Of a DNA stretch of 8,968 nt, positions 1 to 7,699 are shown piece by piece (position 1 is the first letter of the stretch; every line of letters begins with the position of its first letter). A model generated the notes under the pieces. The model did not search any database and was not told the DNA's origin. It saw only the letters and a list, made by a program, of their open reading frames with translations. The stretch comes from JAJRZX01 sp964472295. GTDB lineage: Bacteria; Desulfobacterota; GWC2-55-46; JADFVP01. Where the stretch lies: NCBI GenBank assembly GCA_964472295.1, contig CAYYJQ010000061.1, positions 1 to 8,968 of the forward strand, written 5' to 3'. A program made the translations under genes and the position numbers.

Positions 1-18
1 AACAAAATAAGATATATA

Positions 19-48
19 TTGACACTGAGGCTTTAAAAAGGGTAGAAT
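19..48 (+). promoter_or_regulatory. Predicted sigma70-type promoter of the receiver-protein gene
   Basis: A perfect -35 box TTGACA lies at 19-24 and a -10 box TAGAAT (5 of 6 consensus bases) at 43-48, separated by 18 bp in an AT-rich stretch. Transcription would start near 54-56, leaving a leader of about 40 nt before the GTG start at 97. The boxes are read directly from the sequence; their use as a promoter is inference. Confidence 0.6.
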
Positions 49-96
49 ATTTAAGATTATTTTAACCCGCCTTTTTTTGAATTCCGGGGGCAGTCA

Positions 97-579
97 GTGG
101 GGGATACAAAGTCCGCAGGTGTTCTTGTTGTAGATGACGACAATAACCTCCGTGAGCTTCTTGAAGAGGCGCTTATGGACTGGGGATACGCTGTCAGCAC
201 CGCTAAAAGCGGCGACGAGGCCCTGAAACGCATGGGCCGTAAAAAACCCATTGTCGTGATTTGCGACCTTAAGATGCCCGGCATGGGTGGACTTGAACTC
301 CTGAAGAAGATAAAGGCCCGCCACACCAATGTCCATGTAATAGTTATAACAGGCTACGCCACGATTGAGACGGCCATAAAGACCATTGAGGCCGGCGCCT
401 TTGATTATATCACAAAACCATTCCGCCTCGATGAGTTAAAGCGTATCATGAAGAGGGCGTGTACACTGGCCGCCGTGCCCTCGGGCAGGAAACGCCTCAT
501 TGAAAAACTCAACAAGGCCTACGGCAAACTCGATGTGATGAGGGCCATACAGAGAAGCAGTGCCGATGAGCCCGGTTGA
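97..579 (+). CDS. Stand-alone response-regulator receiver domain protein (NtrC-type receiver)
   Basis: This 160-residue protein is a CheY-like phosphoacceptor domain that should be phosphorylated by a histidine kinase not present in the window. All signature residues are present: the acidic pocket D13-D15 (VVDDD), phosphoacceptor D57 in CDLKMPG, the switch residue T85 in ITGYA, and K107 in the TKPF motif. The ITGYATIETAIKTIEAGAFDY-like stretch resembles receivers of NtrC-type regulators. No AAA+ or DNA-binding domain follows; residues from about 125 to 160 form a basic, probably helical tail. It therefore probably acts by protein contact or phosphotransfer. The GTG start is chosen because an in-frame stop lies at 52-54, no ATG, GTG or TTG lies between it and 97, and a G-rich stretch (86-90) sits six bases upstream. 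The next in-frame ATG, at residue 27, would remove part of the fold. It is followed after 129 bp by tilS, with no obvious functional link and no clear terminator between them. Confidence 0.9.
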   Translation: MGDTKSAGVLVVDDDNNLRELLEEALMDWGYAVSTAKSGDEALKRMGRKKPIVVICDLKMPGMGGLELLKKIKARHTNVHVIVITGYATIETAIKTIEAGAFDYITKPFRLDELKRIMKRACTLAAVPSGRKRLIEKLNKAYGKLDVMRAIQRSSADEPG

Positions 580-708
580 ACCCCCTTAAGGCCCCTCCTT
601 TCAGAACCCGCGCAACGTAAGCCTTTGTTGGATATTCCAAGACCGTTCGTCTTTTTCCTCCTCGAAAGATTCTCATCAATCAGACACCTTTCGGAATAGA
701 AAAATTAC

Positions 709-2088
709 ATGGCCATGATTAACACTGTCAGGGATACCATAGAAGAGTTCTCCATGCTCCAGAGGGGGCAGAAGGCCCTTGTGGCCGTCTCCGGCGGGCC
801 CGACTCCATGGCCATGCTTCATGCCCTTTATTTTTTGAAGAACGAGTTTGATATTGAACTTGCCGTTGCGCACCTGAACCACAACCTGCGCGGCAGTGAA
901 TCAAGACGCGATATGGACTTTGTGAGGTTCAAGGCAGGCGAGTATGGTCTTGAGTTTTTTGGTCATACCTTGAGGGCCGGCTCGCTCAAGAAGATGCCTG
1001 CCGAGGGGCTTCAGGCCGCGGCCCGTGAGAAGAGGCATGCCTTTCTCCATGAGAGCGCCAAAAAATGCGGTGCAACGCGCATTGCCCTTGGTCACACCAT
1101 GGACGACCAGGCCGAGACAATGCTCATGAGGTTCATGAAGGGAAGCGGGCTTGCGGGACTCTCCGGCATGTGGCCCCTCCGGGGCATGCTCATAAAACCC
1201 CTTATTCGCGTCAGGCGTAATGGAGTAATGCGTTTTATCGAGAACCAGGGCATAGAGTACATTCTGGACTCTTCCAATGAAAAAGACTCCTATCTCCGTA
1301 ACAGGATACGCCACCACCTACTGCCCTATATTGAAGATAATTACAATCCCTCTATCACCGAGTCCCTCGCGCGTACCGCCGAGGCCCTCCGTCACGACAA
1401 CGAGTACATAGAGGCCATAGCGGGCCATCTTGGAGTGGTGATAAAGAAGACGCGAAGCAGGGTTGTCCTTGATGCCGGCAGGCTCCGCGAGCTCCATCAG
1501 TCGCTCCTTACAAGGGTCTTTCTTGGCTCAGCCGCGGCCCTCGGAAAGAGGGCCTGCCTGAACTCGGCCCATGTCGAGGCCTTTATGTCCCTTGTGCGCG
1601 GAAAGAGGCCAAACGCCGGAAGGACCCTTCCTGGCGGCCTCTACACATGGAGGGAGTATAACCGCGTTATTATCACAACAAGGCCGCCGGAAAAGCCCGG
1701 GCCATTTGAGATTGACCTTAAACTGCCGGGCCTTACCCCCATAAAGGGCGTAGGCTCCATAAAGGCCGAGATACTCGACGCGCCGCCCTTGTCCTTCAAG
1801 CATGGCCTTTGTTATCTTGACTACGAGGCCTTGCCGGCCCCGCTCAAGGCAAGGTCTTTTCAGCCCGGTGACAGAATGACCCCCCTTGGCATGGCTGGGA
1901 AGAAGAAACTCAAGGACATCTTCATAGACGCCAAGATACCCCTTGAGATGCGGGCGAGGACTCCCCTTGTCTGCGCTGGAGACGTTGTGTTATGGGCCGT
2001 GGGGCTAAGGCAGAGCAAGGCCTGCAGCCTCGGGGATTCTACCACAAGGGTACTGAAACTCGAGTTCCGGCCCTGTACTCGCCGTTAA
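709..2088 (+). CDS. tilS: tRNA(Ile)-lysidine synthase TilS
   Basis: TilS ligates lysine to C34 of the CAU-anticodon tRNA(Ile) in an ATP-dependent reaction, giving lysidine and switching decoding from AUG to AUA. It is a cytoplasmic enzyme and normally essential. The 459-residue protein has the N-type ATP pyrophosphatase PP-loop SGGPDS at residues 28-33, the HLNHNLRG motif near residues 55-62 and the GHTMDDQAETML motif near 128-139, all typical of the catalytic domain. A central TilS substrate-binding region follows (about 245-320). The C-terminal TilS_C domain starts near 382, with PGDR at 386-389, GKKKLKD at 397-403, DAKIP at 407-411 and a downstream WAVGLRQS stretch. The length is close to E. 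coli TilS (about 430 residues), so the gene is complete. The ATG at 709 is preceded only by a weak GGAATAG at 692-699; ATG at 715 (residue 3) is an alternative. An intrinsic terminator follows 33 bp after the stop, so no downstream partner is co-transcribed. Confidence 0.96.
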   Translation: MAMINTVRDTIEEFSMLQRGQKALVAVSGGPDSMAMLHALYFLKNEFDIELAVAHLNHNLRGSESRRDMDFVRFKAGEYGLEFFGHTLRAGSLKKMPAEGLQAAAREKRHAFLHESAKKCGATRIALGHTMDDQAETMLMRFMKGSGLAGLSGMWPLRGMLIKPLIRVRRNGVMRFIENQGIEYILDSSNEKDSYLRNRIRHHLLPYIEDNYNPSITESLARTAEALRHDNEYIEAIAGHLGVVIKKTRSRVVLDAGRLRELHQSLLTRVFLGSAAALGKRACLNSAHVEAFMSLVRGKRPNAGRTLPGGLYTWREYNRVIITTRPPEKPGPFEIDLKLPGLTPIKGVGSIKAEILDAPPLSFKHGLCYLDYEALPAPLKARSFQPGDRMTPLGMAGKKKLKDIFIDAKIPLEMRARTPLVCAGDVVLWAVGLRQSKACSLGDSTTRVLKLEFRPCTRR

Positions 2089-2121
2089 GTCTTGAAGGGC
2101 TGGTGAGAGCGAAATAAGAGA

Positions 2122-2160
2122 GGGGCCGCTGGCAATAACCAGCGGCCCCATCTTTTTTTA
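2122..2160 (+). terminator. Intrinsic terminator of tilS
   Basis: An 11-bp perfect GC-rich stem (2122-2132 with 2139-2149) encloses the 6-base loop CAATAA and is followed by ATCTTTTTTTA at 2150-2160. It lies 33 bp after the tilS stop. It faces the convergent propeller gene ending at 2211. Read on the minus strand the hairpin is followed by the weaker TCTCTTATTT, so it could be partly bidirectional. Confidence 0.93.
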
Positions 2161-2210
2161 TTATGTCATCTGTTCTTACTTCATACTCTTCGTGCGTCAG
2201 CGGTGGTCTC

Positions 2211-4718
2211 TTATCGATGCGCTGGAGCGACAACTGTATTGACATCGAAGTTTGCGTGATCCTCATCGACAAGGACGGGGATCGGGGAGGTGAAGGCCCC
2301 GAGGAATGCGTTGAAGGTGTAGGTTCCAACGGGAGCGCTAAGCGGCACGTTGTGTGTAAGGTGCACGGAGTTTGAGGCTATTGGAGAGAGACACTGGCGG
2401 ATATCGCCGAAAAGAGAGCCTGTAACTGGATAGGTTGATGCGTCTGGCAGGGTGAATGTCTCCCAGTAATTAAAGCATTGACGAGTGGTGGTTGTATTGG
2501 TAACCGTAACAGTGTATCCAAGCGTAGTCCCCCCTGATACGGCAGTTGAGTCAAGTGTAAGCGTGAGAACCACAGCCGGCTGAGCAACACTGCTGATGCG
2601 TGATACAAATGCGTCTGTAACGCCTCCGGCGTTTGCGCCCTGTATGGGCGTGTCCGTGGGGAAGTCAAGGGACTTTGTCTCTCCTGTTACATATATGTTG
2701 CTCGAGCCGTCAAGGGCAAGTCCAAAGCCGTTATCATCACCAGAGCCGCCAAGGTAGGTGGACATGGAGATGGAAGCGCCTGTTGGGTCCACCTCAGTGA
2801 CAAAGGCGTCTGTGGTGCCGGAAAGGGTACTCTGAATGGCGTTTGCCATAGGATAGTCCGTTGACCAGGTGGTTCCGCTAAGGAAGATGTTACCTGTTGC
2901 ATCAACGTCCAGTGCATAGGCGGTGTCCTCATTTGCGCCGCCTATGTAGGTGGAGAAGACAAGGGCAGAACCCGCGGGGTCTATCTTTACGAGAACTACG
3001 TCGTTGTTGCCTACAAGTGCCCCCTGAAGGGCCGAGGCAACGGGAAAATCAACGGAGTTGGAGAAACCCGTCACATAGGTGTTGCCAGAGGCATCGGCCT
3101 TGATGGCGTTGCCACTCTCCCAGAGGCTACCTCCAAGATAGGTCGAGTATGTCATGGACGCGCCGCCTGAGGCGATCTTTGTAATAAAGATGTCACCCCA
3201 TACTGTTTCTGTAAGTGTGGTCTGGATGGGAGAAGCGAGGGGATAGTCGATTGACTTGGTGTTACCCGTTATATAGATGTTGCCGGATGGGTCCACGTCT
3301 ATGGCGTTAGCGCTCTCGTCCGCTGCACCGCCGAGATAGGTGGAATAGGCAAGGACCGTACCAGTGGAGTCTATCTTGCTTACAAAGACATCAGTTAAGC
3401 CGCCGGAAACGCCCTGCAGGGCGCTTGCGACGGGATAATCCGTCGAGGTAGTTCCACCTGCCACATAGGCGTTTCCAGCGGCGTCAATGGCTATGCCGTT
3501 GGCGATTTCGTCAAAGGTTCCGCCAAGATAAGTGGAATAAAGCAGGGCCGCGCCAGTGGGGTCTATCTTGGTGACAAAAATATCTGTCGCGCCGGCGTTG
3601 ACCGCGCTTATCGGTGATACCGTGGGAAAGTCCGGGGAAGTGGTAAAGCCCGTGATATAGGCGTTTCCCGATGAGTCCACGGCTATGGCGTTGGCCTGGT
3701 CCTGAACGCTTCCGCCGATATAGGTAGAGTACACAAGGGCCGTGCCCGTGGGGTTTATCTTGGTTACAAATACGTCAGGTGCGCCCGCTGTTGTGCCCTG
3801 AAAGGCGCCGAGCACAGGAAAGTCCGTTGAGAATGTGCTGCCCGTGACATAGGCCGCGCCAGTAGAGTCAACGGCAATTGCGTTGGCCGTATCAGCCGCC
3901 GAGCCGCCGAGGTAGGTGGAATAATCAAGGACAGGGTCAATTACGAGGTCCCTTTCGTGGTCATAGGAGGCGACCTTGAAACCATACTCATAGGCCCCGT
4001 CTTCTTTGCCAAGGAGGCGGTAACTGCTGTTTATTTTAACCTTACTGCCGTTAATGACCTGGTAGACTATGGGTTTTTTTTCTACAATCTTGCCCTTATC
4101 AAGGTCTACGATGAGGTCACCTTCTTCCGTGACCCTGAGCCCATTGATGCCTTTATAGGAGAACCTTACAAGAGAGGGATCGCCGCCGGCACGGACGATT
4201 ACGTCATGCTCGATGTTCTTGCCAGTGCCGTAGAACTTCACGTCTATATTCTTGTAGACGTTGTTATATGTAATTGTCCCGTAAGTAGGTACATTGGTGC
4301 GCCAGGCCGAGCTGTCGCTACCGCGGAAAAAGTTCACATGGCCTGGAAGGGCGGATGACGCCGTCAAGGTGGCGTTTTTATCAGCGCCAATGAGGCCAAG
4401 CCTCAGGGCCTCGGCATTCATCTTACCGTCCGGAGCGGCGTCTTTTCTCAGCGCAAGGACGAGACCGTCTTTTGTGAAAAATGTGGCGTGTCCGGCGCCC
4501 CTCTCGTAGAAGCGGACGCTTTTGTCAACCTGCCCCCTGTTCTCAATGAAGTAGAGGGGGAGTCTGCCGTAGGAGTCCATGACATCGGCCCTCTCAGCCT
4601 CTCTTATTACCGTATTTTCGGCGCTGTTTGCAGGAGGGGGTGAAGGGGCCGCCGCGGCCATGGATAAGGCTGGCACGAAGACAAGCAGGTTAAGGACTAA
4701 AACGCTGAATGGTCTCAT
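2211..4718 (-). CDS. Secreted SBBP-repeat (seven-bladed beta-propeller) protein, copy 1
   Basis: This 835-residue protein has an N-terminal signal peptide (hydrophobic core about residues 5-20, small residues at 21-24). A DUF7948-like domain spans about 50-262 (FIENRGQ at 57-63, RFYERG at 69-74, GHVNFF at 126-131, NIDVKFYG at 157-164, LVIDPV at 258-263). Exactly seven SBBP repeats of about 64 residues run from about 266 to 718. Each starts with STYLGG or STYIGG, then has an NAYVTG-type strand, a DFP motif and a DxFVTKID strand, as expected for one blade each of a closed seven-bladed propeller. A C-terminal beta domain of about 115 residues follows, with C748 and C776. No transmembrane segment, LPXTG motif or recognisable sorting tail is seen, so the protein is probably periplasmic or exported. 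GAGGAG lies 11 bases upstream of the ATG. The molecular function is not known; ligand binding or adhesion are guesses. It is the last gene of a tandem family, convergent with tilS. Confidence 0.9.
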   Translation of the reverse strand: MRPFSVLVLNLLVFVPALSMAAAAPSPPPANSAENTVIREAERADVMDSYGRLPLYFIENRGQVDKSVRFYERGAGHATFFTKDGLVLALRKDAAPDGKMNAEALRLGLIGADKNATLTASSALPGHVNFFRGSDSSAWRTNVPTYGTITYNNVYKNIDVKFYGTGKNIEHDVIVRAGGDPSLVRFSYKGINGLRVTEEGDLIVDLDKGKIVEKKPIVYQVINGSKVKINSSYRLLGKEDGAYEYGFKVASYDHERDLVIDPVLDYSTYLGGSAADTANAIAVDSTGAAYVTGSTFSTDFPVLGAFQGTTAGAPDVFVTKINPTGTALVYSTYIGGSVQDQANAIAVDSSGNAYITGFTTSPDFPTVSPISAVNAGATDIFVTKIDPTGAALLYSTYLGGTFDEIANGIAIDAAGNAYVAGGTTSTDYPVASALQGVSGGLTDVFVSKIDSTGTVLAYSTYLGGAADESANAIDVDPSGNIYITGNTKSIDYPLASPIQTTLTETVWGDIFITKIASGGASMTYSTYLGGSLWESGNAIKADASGNTYVTGFSNSVDFPVASALQGALVGNNDVVLVKIDPAGSALVFSTYIGGANEDTAYALDVDATGNIFLSGTTWSTDYPMANAIQSTLSGTTDAFVTEVDPTGASISMSTYLGGSGDDNGFGLALDGSSNIYVTGETKSLDFPTDTPIQGANAGGVTDAFVSRISSVAQPAVVLTLTLDSTAVSGGTTLGYTVTVTNTTTTRQCFNYWETFTLPDASTYPVTGSLFGDIRQCLSPIASNSVHLTHNVPLSAPVGTYTFNAFLGAFTSPIPVLVDEDHANFDVNTVVAPAHR

Positions 4719-4855
4719 GGTGTGTGTCTCTCCTCTATTTTTGTTGGGCTACGAAGAACAGAAGAACAAATGTCGTAAGCCGATTATTGAGTTCACGGAC
4801 CACTGGCATTGCACCAATGGGGTTGTTATTTTGTGAGGCCTTTGGTGGTGGGGAA

Positions 4856-4902
4856 AACTGAACATGGCTGAGATACTCGGCCATTTGTTCAGTTATTTTT
4901 TA
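4856..4902. terminator. Long hairpin with T-tract between propeller copies 2 and 1
   Basis: An outer 9-bp stem (4856-4864 with 4886-4894) and an inner 8-bp stem (4865-4872 with 4876-4883, one G-T wobble, loop ATA) stack with a 2-base TT bulge at 4884-4885. On the + strand ATTTTTTAG follows immediately, the classic terminator form, although no + strand gene precedes it. On the minus strand the hairpin is followed by TTTTCCCC, a short T-tract, so it may terminate readthrough from copy 2, whose stop is about 190 bp upstream. It also lies right at the predicted start of transcription of copy 1, so it could instead be a 5' leader hairpin. Confidence 0.55.
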
Positions 4903-4926
4903 GCATAATCAGAGGGAAAGTGTCAA
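4897..4926 (-). promoter_or_regulatory. Candidate promoter of propeller copy 1
   Basis: Read on the minus strand, a perfect TTGACA (4926 to 4921) is followed after 18 bp by TAAAAA (4902 to 4897), which matches four of six -10 bases. Transcription would begin near 4890, giving a leader of about 170 nt that starts with the long hairpin at 4856-4894. The -10 is poor and the same T-run can be read as a + strand terminator tail, so the call is tentative. Confidence 0.35.
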
Positions 4927-4945
4927 TCCCCCAAATGTAGGGATT
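4925..4945. promoter_or_regulatory. Inverted repeat abutting the candidate -35 of copy 1
   Basis: The arms AATCCC (4925-4930) and GGGATT (4940-4945) are perfect inverted repeats separated by 9 bases. On the minus strand the distal arm overlaps the first two bases of the TTGACA -35 box. The position suits an operator or activator site. The arms are short and chance occurrence is not excluded. No comparable repeat was seen upstream of copy 2. Confidence 0.3.
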
Positions 4946-5013
4946 TTCAAGGGGTTATACTCTGGTCCTTGAGGCGGGTCTTCAGGTCCTGAAAGAATGG
5001 TGGCTGTAGAGAA

Positions 5014-5043
5014 CAGTGTCCGCCGGCATTTTGGCGGACACTG
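5014..5043 (-). terminator. Hairpin downstream of propeller copy 2
   Basis: A perfect 11-bp stem (5014-5024 with 5033-5043) encloses an 8-base loop and lies about 40 bp after the stop codon of copy 2 on the minus strand. The bases that follow on that strand, TTCTCTAC, are only weakly T-rich, so it may be an imperfect terminator or a 3'-end stabilising structure rather than an efficient terminator. Confidence 0.45.
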
Positions 5044-5083
5044 CCATTTAATCATGGGGACATTTATATGTACTTCTTATTTT

Positions 5084-7573
5084 TTAAGGCGCGCTGACAA
5101 GGTCAAAAGTTGGATGTGCCTCGTCAATAACTATATGAAAGGCAGGCGAAAGGTATGCGCCCACATAGACGTTGTAGGTATATGTGCCAAGAGGCGCAAT
5201 GGGGGCAATCGGGCGCGTGAGGTAGGCGGCCTGTGAGGCCCCGGCGTTAAGGCAGATGTCCACTGGCCCTAAAATCTCGCTCCCTGCACCTGGATATGTA
5301 GAGCCGCCTGGCAGGGTAACGTTCTCCCAGTACTGGAAGCACTGCTGTACGGCCGTTGTGTTCGTTGCCGTGACGGTGTAACCATAAGAAGAGCCAGGGA
5401 TATAGGTGTTGCCGTCGGGCTGTATGGAGAGCGTTACAACAGGCGGAGGCACGGGGCTTATCTTCAGCACATATCCGTCGGAGTATCCGCCTCCAAATGT
5501 GCCCTGTATGGGGGAGACCACGGGGAAGTCCGTTGACCTTGCGAAACCCCCGGCATAGAGATTGCCGGATGCGTCAATGGCCAGGCCGTTTGTATACTCC
5601 GTGTTGGAACCGCCAAGGTATGTGGAGAATATAATGGACAAACCGGTAGGGTCTATCTCTGTTATAAAGCCGTCATAAGACCCGCCGCCATACCCCTGCA
5701 GGGGCGAGGCCGTCGGAAAATCGGTTGAGCCCGTGTAACCATTCACATAGATATTCCCCGTACCATCAAGATTAATCCCATGGATTTGATCAACGCCCGT
5801 TCCACCAAGGTATGTGGAGTACAGTATGGAGGCGCCGGCTCCGTCTATCTTTGTGATAAAGGCGTCATCCGTGCCGCCGGCAAATGTCCCCTGAAGGGGG
5901 TTTACAGTGGGAAAATCAAGTGAACGCGTTGTCCCGCCTATGTAGACGTTGCCCGTGCCATCCACAGTGATGCCATTGCCGTTCTCCACGTCGCTTCCGC
6001 CGAGAAAGGTTGAGAAGACGAGGGCGGCGCCAGCGGCGTCGATTTTCGTCACAAAGGCGTCGATCCCTCCGCCACGGACAGGTTGTAGGGGAGAGGCGAG
6101 GGGATAATTGGCCGAGAGTGTTGTGCCTGTTATGTACGCGTTGCCAGAAGCGTCTACAGCGATGTCTTCGGCAATGTCCGAGAAATTGCCTCCAAGGTAC
6201 GTGGAGTATACAATGGCCGAGCCGCTGGAATTTACCTTGGTGACAAATACGTCGTTGAGGCCGCCGTAGGCAAACTGTATGGGATTGACCAGCGGAAAGT
6301 CCGTGGAATTGGTGTAGCCCGTGAGGTACACGTTCGAGACGGAATCAAGGGCCAGGCCGTTTGTATACTCGGAAAAGGTTCCGCCGATGTATGTGGAGTA
6401 TACAATGGCCGAGCCCGTTGGGTCTATCTTGGTAAGGAAAAGGTCGTTGCCTCCGGAAAGCGCGCCCTGTATGGGAGAGACCACCGGAAAATCCGTTGAT
6501 TTCGTGTAACCGGCAAGGTAGACATTGCCGGCCGAGTCGACGGCGATGTTATTGCCAAGGTCGTAACCGCTTCCGCCAAGATAAGAAGAGTATACAATGG
6601 CCGAGCCCGTTGGGTCTATCTTGGTGACAAATACTTCGTTGGAGCCGGCAATGGTTCCCTGTATGGGAGAGACAACGGGAAAGTCAGCGGAGTCTGTGTA
6701 GCCTATTACATACACATTGCCCGCCGAGTCAATGGCAAGGTCATTTACATTGTCACTGCCGCTTCCGCCAAGATAGGTCGAGTACTCGAGCACCGGGTCT
6801 ATAACGAGGTCTCTTGTGTGGTCGTATGAAGCCACTGTGAAACTATACTCATAGACCCCCTTATTTCTGCCAAGGAGTCTGTAAGAGCCCTTTACGGCCA
6901 CTCTTACACCGTCAAGTTCCTGGTATATTACAGGCTTTCTCTCGATTATTTTTCCGTGGTCAAGAATCACCTCAAGTTCACCGGCCCTGTTTACCCTAAG
7001 GTCCTTAATACCGTCATAGGCGAATTTGACCAGCGATGGGTCGCCGCCGGGCCTTACTATTACGTCATGCTCTATGTTTCTGTTATTGCCGTAAAATTTT
7101 ACATCTATATTCTTATAGATGTCCCTGTATGTAACAGCCCCGTATGTGGGGATGTTCGTGTGCCACTTGGAACGGTCATTTCCCTTGAAGTAGTTTACAT
7201 GGCCAGAGAGTTTTTCCGAGGGGGTTATCTTCCTATTCTTGCTCGCGCCAACAAATCTCATCTCAATCGACTCGGTGACCGGGGCTTTAAGCCCATTTGT
7301 TTTTCCAAGTGTAAAGACGACGCCGTCCTCCGTGAAAAAGGCCGCGTGCCCTCTGCCTCTCTCATAAAAACGGACATTTTCGTTTACCTGGTCCTGGTTC
7401 TCGATAAAGAAGAGCGGGGCTTTAAGGTAGATAGCAATGGTATCGGAGTCTGCTGTCCTGGATATATTGCTACTCTGTTTTTGTATTGCTGTCGTTTTTT
7501 CGCCCACTGCGCCCATTGATATGACGGGCACAAAGATGAGGAGTTGAAGAAGTGCAATGATGACTTGTCTCAT
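5084..7573 (-). CDS. Secreted SBBP-repeat (seven-bladed beta-propeller) protein, copy 2
   Basis: This 829-residue paralogue of the gene at 2211-4718 has the same order of parts. A signal peptide (core about 4-19, cleavage probably soon after SMGAVG) leads into a DUF7948-like domain at about 52-261. Seven SBBP blades run from about 264 to 712, and a C-terminal beta domain with C745 and C774 ends the protein. The usual ENRGQ of the N-terminal domain reads ENQDQ here (58-62). Blades are more alike within this copy than in copy 1, including a 38-bp DNA block repeated exactly one blade apart (6396-6433 and 6588-6625). AAGGGA lies 8 bases upstream of the ATG, a good ribosome-binding site that fixes the start. 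It follows copy 3 after 126 bp with no convincing own promoter, and a hairpin follows its stop. The protein is probably exported; its function is unknown. Confidence 0.9.
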   Translation of the reverse strand: MRQVIIALLQLLIFVPVISMGAVGEKTTAIQKQSSNISRTADSDTIAIYLKAPLFFIENQDQVNENVRFYERGRGHAAFFTEDGVVFTLGKTNGLKAPVTESIEMRFVGASKNRKITPSEKLSGHVNYFKGNDRSKWHTNIPTYGAVTYRDIYKNIDVKFYGNNRNIEHDVIVRPGGDPSLVKFAYDGIKDLRVNRAGELEVILDHGKIIERKPVIYQELDGVRVAVKGSYRLLGRNKGVYEYSFTVASYDHTRDLVIDPVLEYSTYLGGSGSDNVNDLAIDSAGNVYVIGYTDSADFPVVSPIQGTIAGSNEVFVTKIDPTGSAIVYSSYLGGSGYDLGNNIAVDSAGNVYLAGYTKSTDFPVVSPIQGALSGGNDLFLTKIDPTGSAIVYSTYIGGTFSEYTNGLALDSVSNVYLTGYTNSTDFPLVNPIQFAYGGLNDVFVTKVNSSGSAIVYSTYLGGNFSDIAEDIAVDASGNAYITGTTLSANYPLASPLQPVRGGGIDAFVTKIDAAGAALVFSTFLGGSDVENGNGITVDGTGNVYIGGTTRSLDFPTVNPLQGTFAGGTDDAFITKIDGAGASILYSTYLGGTGVDQIHGINLDGTGNIYVNGYTGSTDFPTASPLQGYGGGSYDGFITEIDPTGLSIIFSTYLGGSNTEYTNGLAIDASGNLYAGGFARSTDFPVVSPIQGTFGGGYSDGYVLKISPVPPPVVTLSIQPDGNTYIPGSSYGYTVTATNTTAVQQCFQYWENVTLPGGSTYPGAGSEILGPVDICLNAGASQAAYLTRPIAPIAPLGTYTYNVYVGAYLSPAFHIVIDEAHPTFDLVSAP
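6204..6625. repeat. Near-identical blade DNA repeats inside copy 2
   Basis: A 38-bp stretch at 6396-6433 recurs exactly at 6588-6625, offset by 192 bp, which is one 64-codon blade. Its first 20 bp also recur at 6204-6223, again 192 bp away, before diverging. The segments encode the end of one blade (KIDPTGSAIVYS-like) and the start of the next. Identity at synonymous positions points to recent blade duplication or gene conversion. Confidence 0.75.
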
Positions 7574-7699
7574 GAGAAAATTCCCTTATAGTTTCAGGTT
7601 TATGCCAGGCTTCAATGGAAGACTTTGTTGTGTCGAGATCTCAATCGCCCATTTAGGATTAAGTCTCTATCAAGCCCGCGTACTCTGTCTTTAGTCAAC

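Noticed and set aside
580..708. Possible terminator or promoter between the receiver gene and tilS
   Set aside because: No stem-loop with a T-tract and no acceptable -35/-10 pair was found; the genes may be co-transcribed.
2600..3900. Regularly spaced similar sequences that could suggest a repeat array or CRISPR
   Set aside because: The period is about 192 bp, the copies are diverged, and they encode in-frame SBBP blades; there is no spacer-repeat structure.
4801..4822. TGGCATTGCA resembling a sigma54 promoter
   Set aside because: The GG and GC elements are only 4 bases apart instead of about 10, so it cannot be a -24/-12 promoter.
6956..7519. A 187-codon + strand open frame opposite the N-terminal part of copy 2
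   Set aside because: It mirrors the conserved DUF7948-like coding strand of copy 2 and has no recognisable domain; the minus-strand reading has homology, a signal peptide and a good ribosome-binding site.
7574..7600. TATAAG just upstream of copy 2 as a -10 box
   Set aside because: It overlaps the ribosome-binding site only 14 bp from the ATG, and the nearest -35-like TTGAAG is 19 bp away. Transcription would start after the ribosome-binding site.
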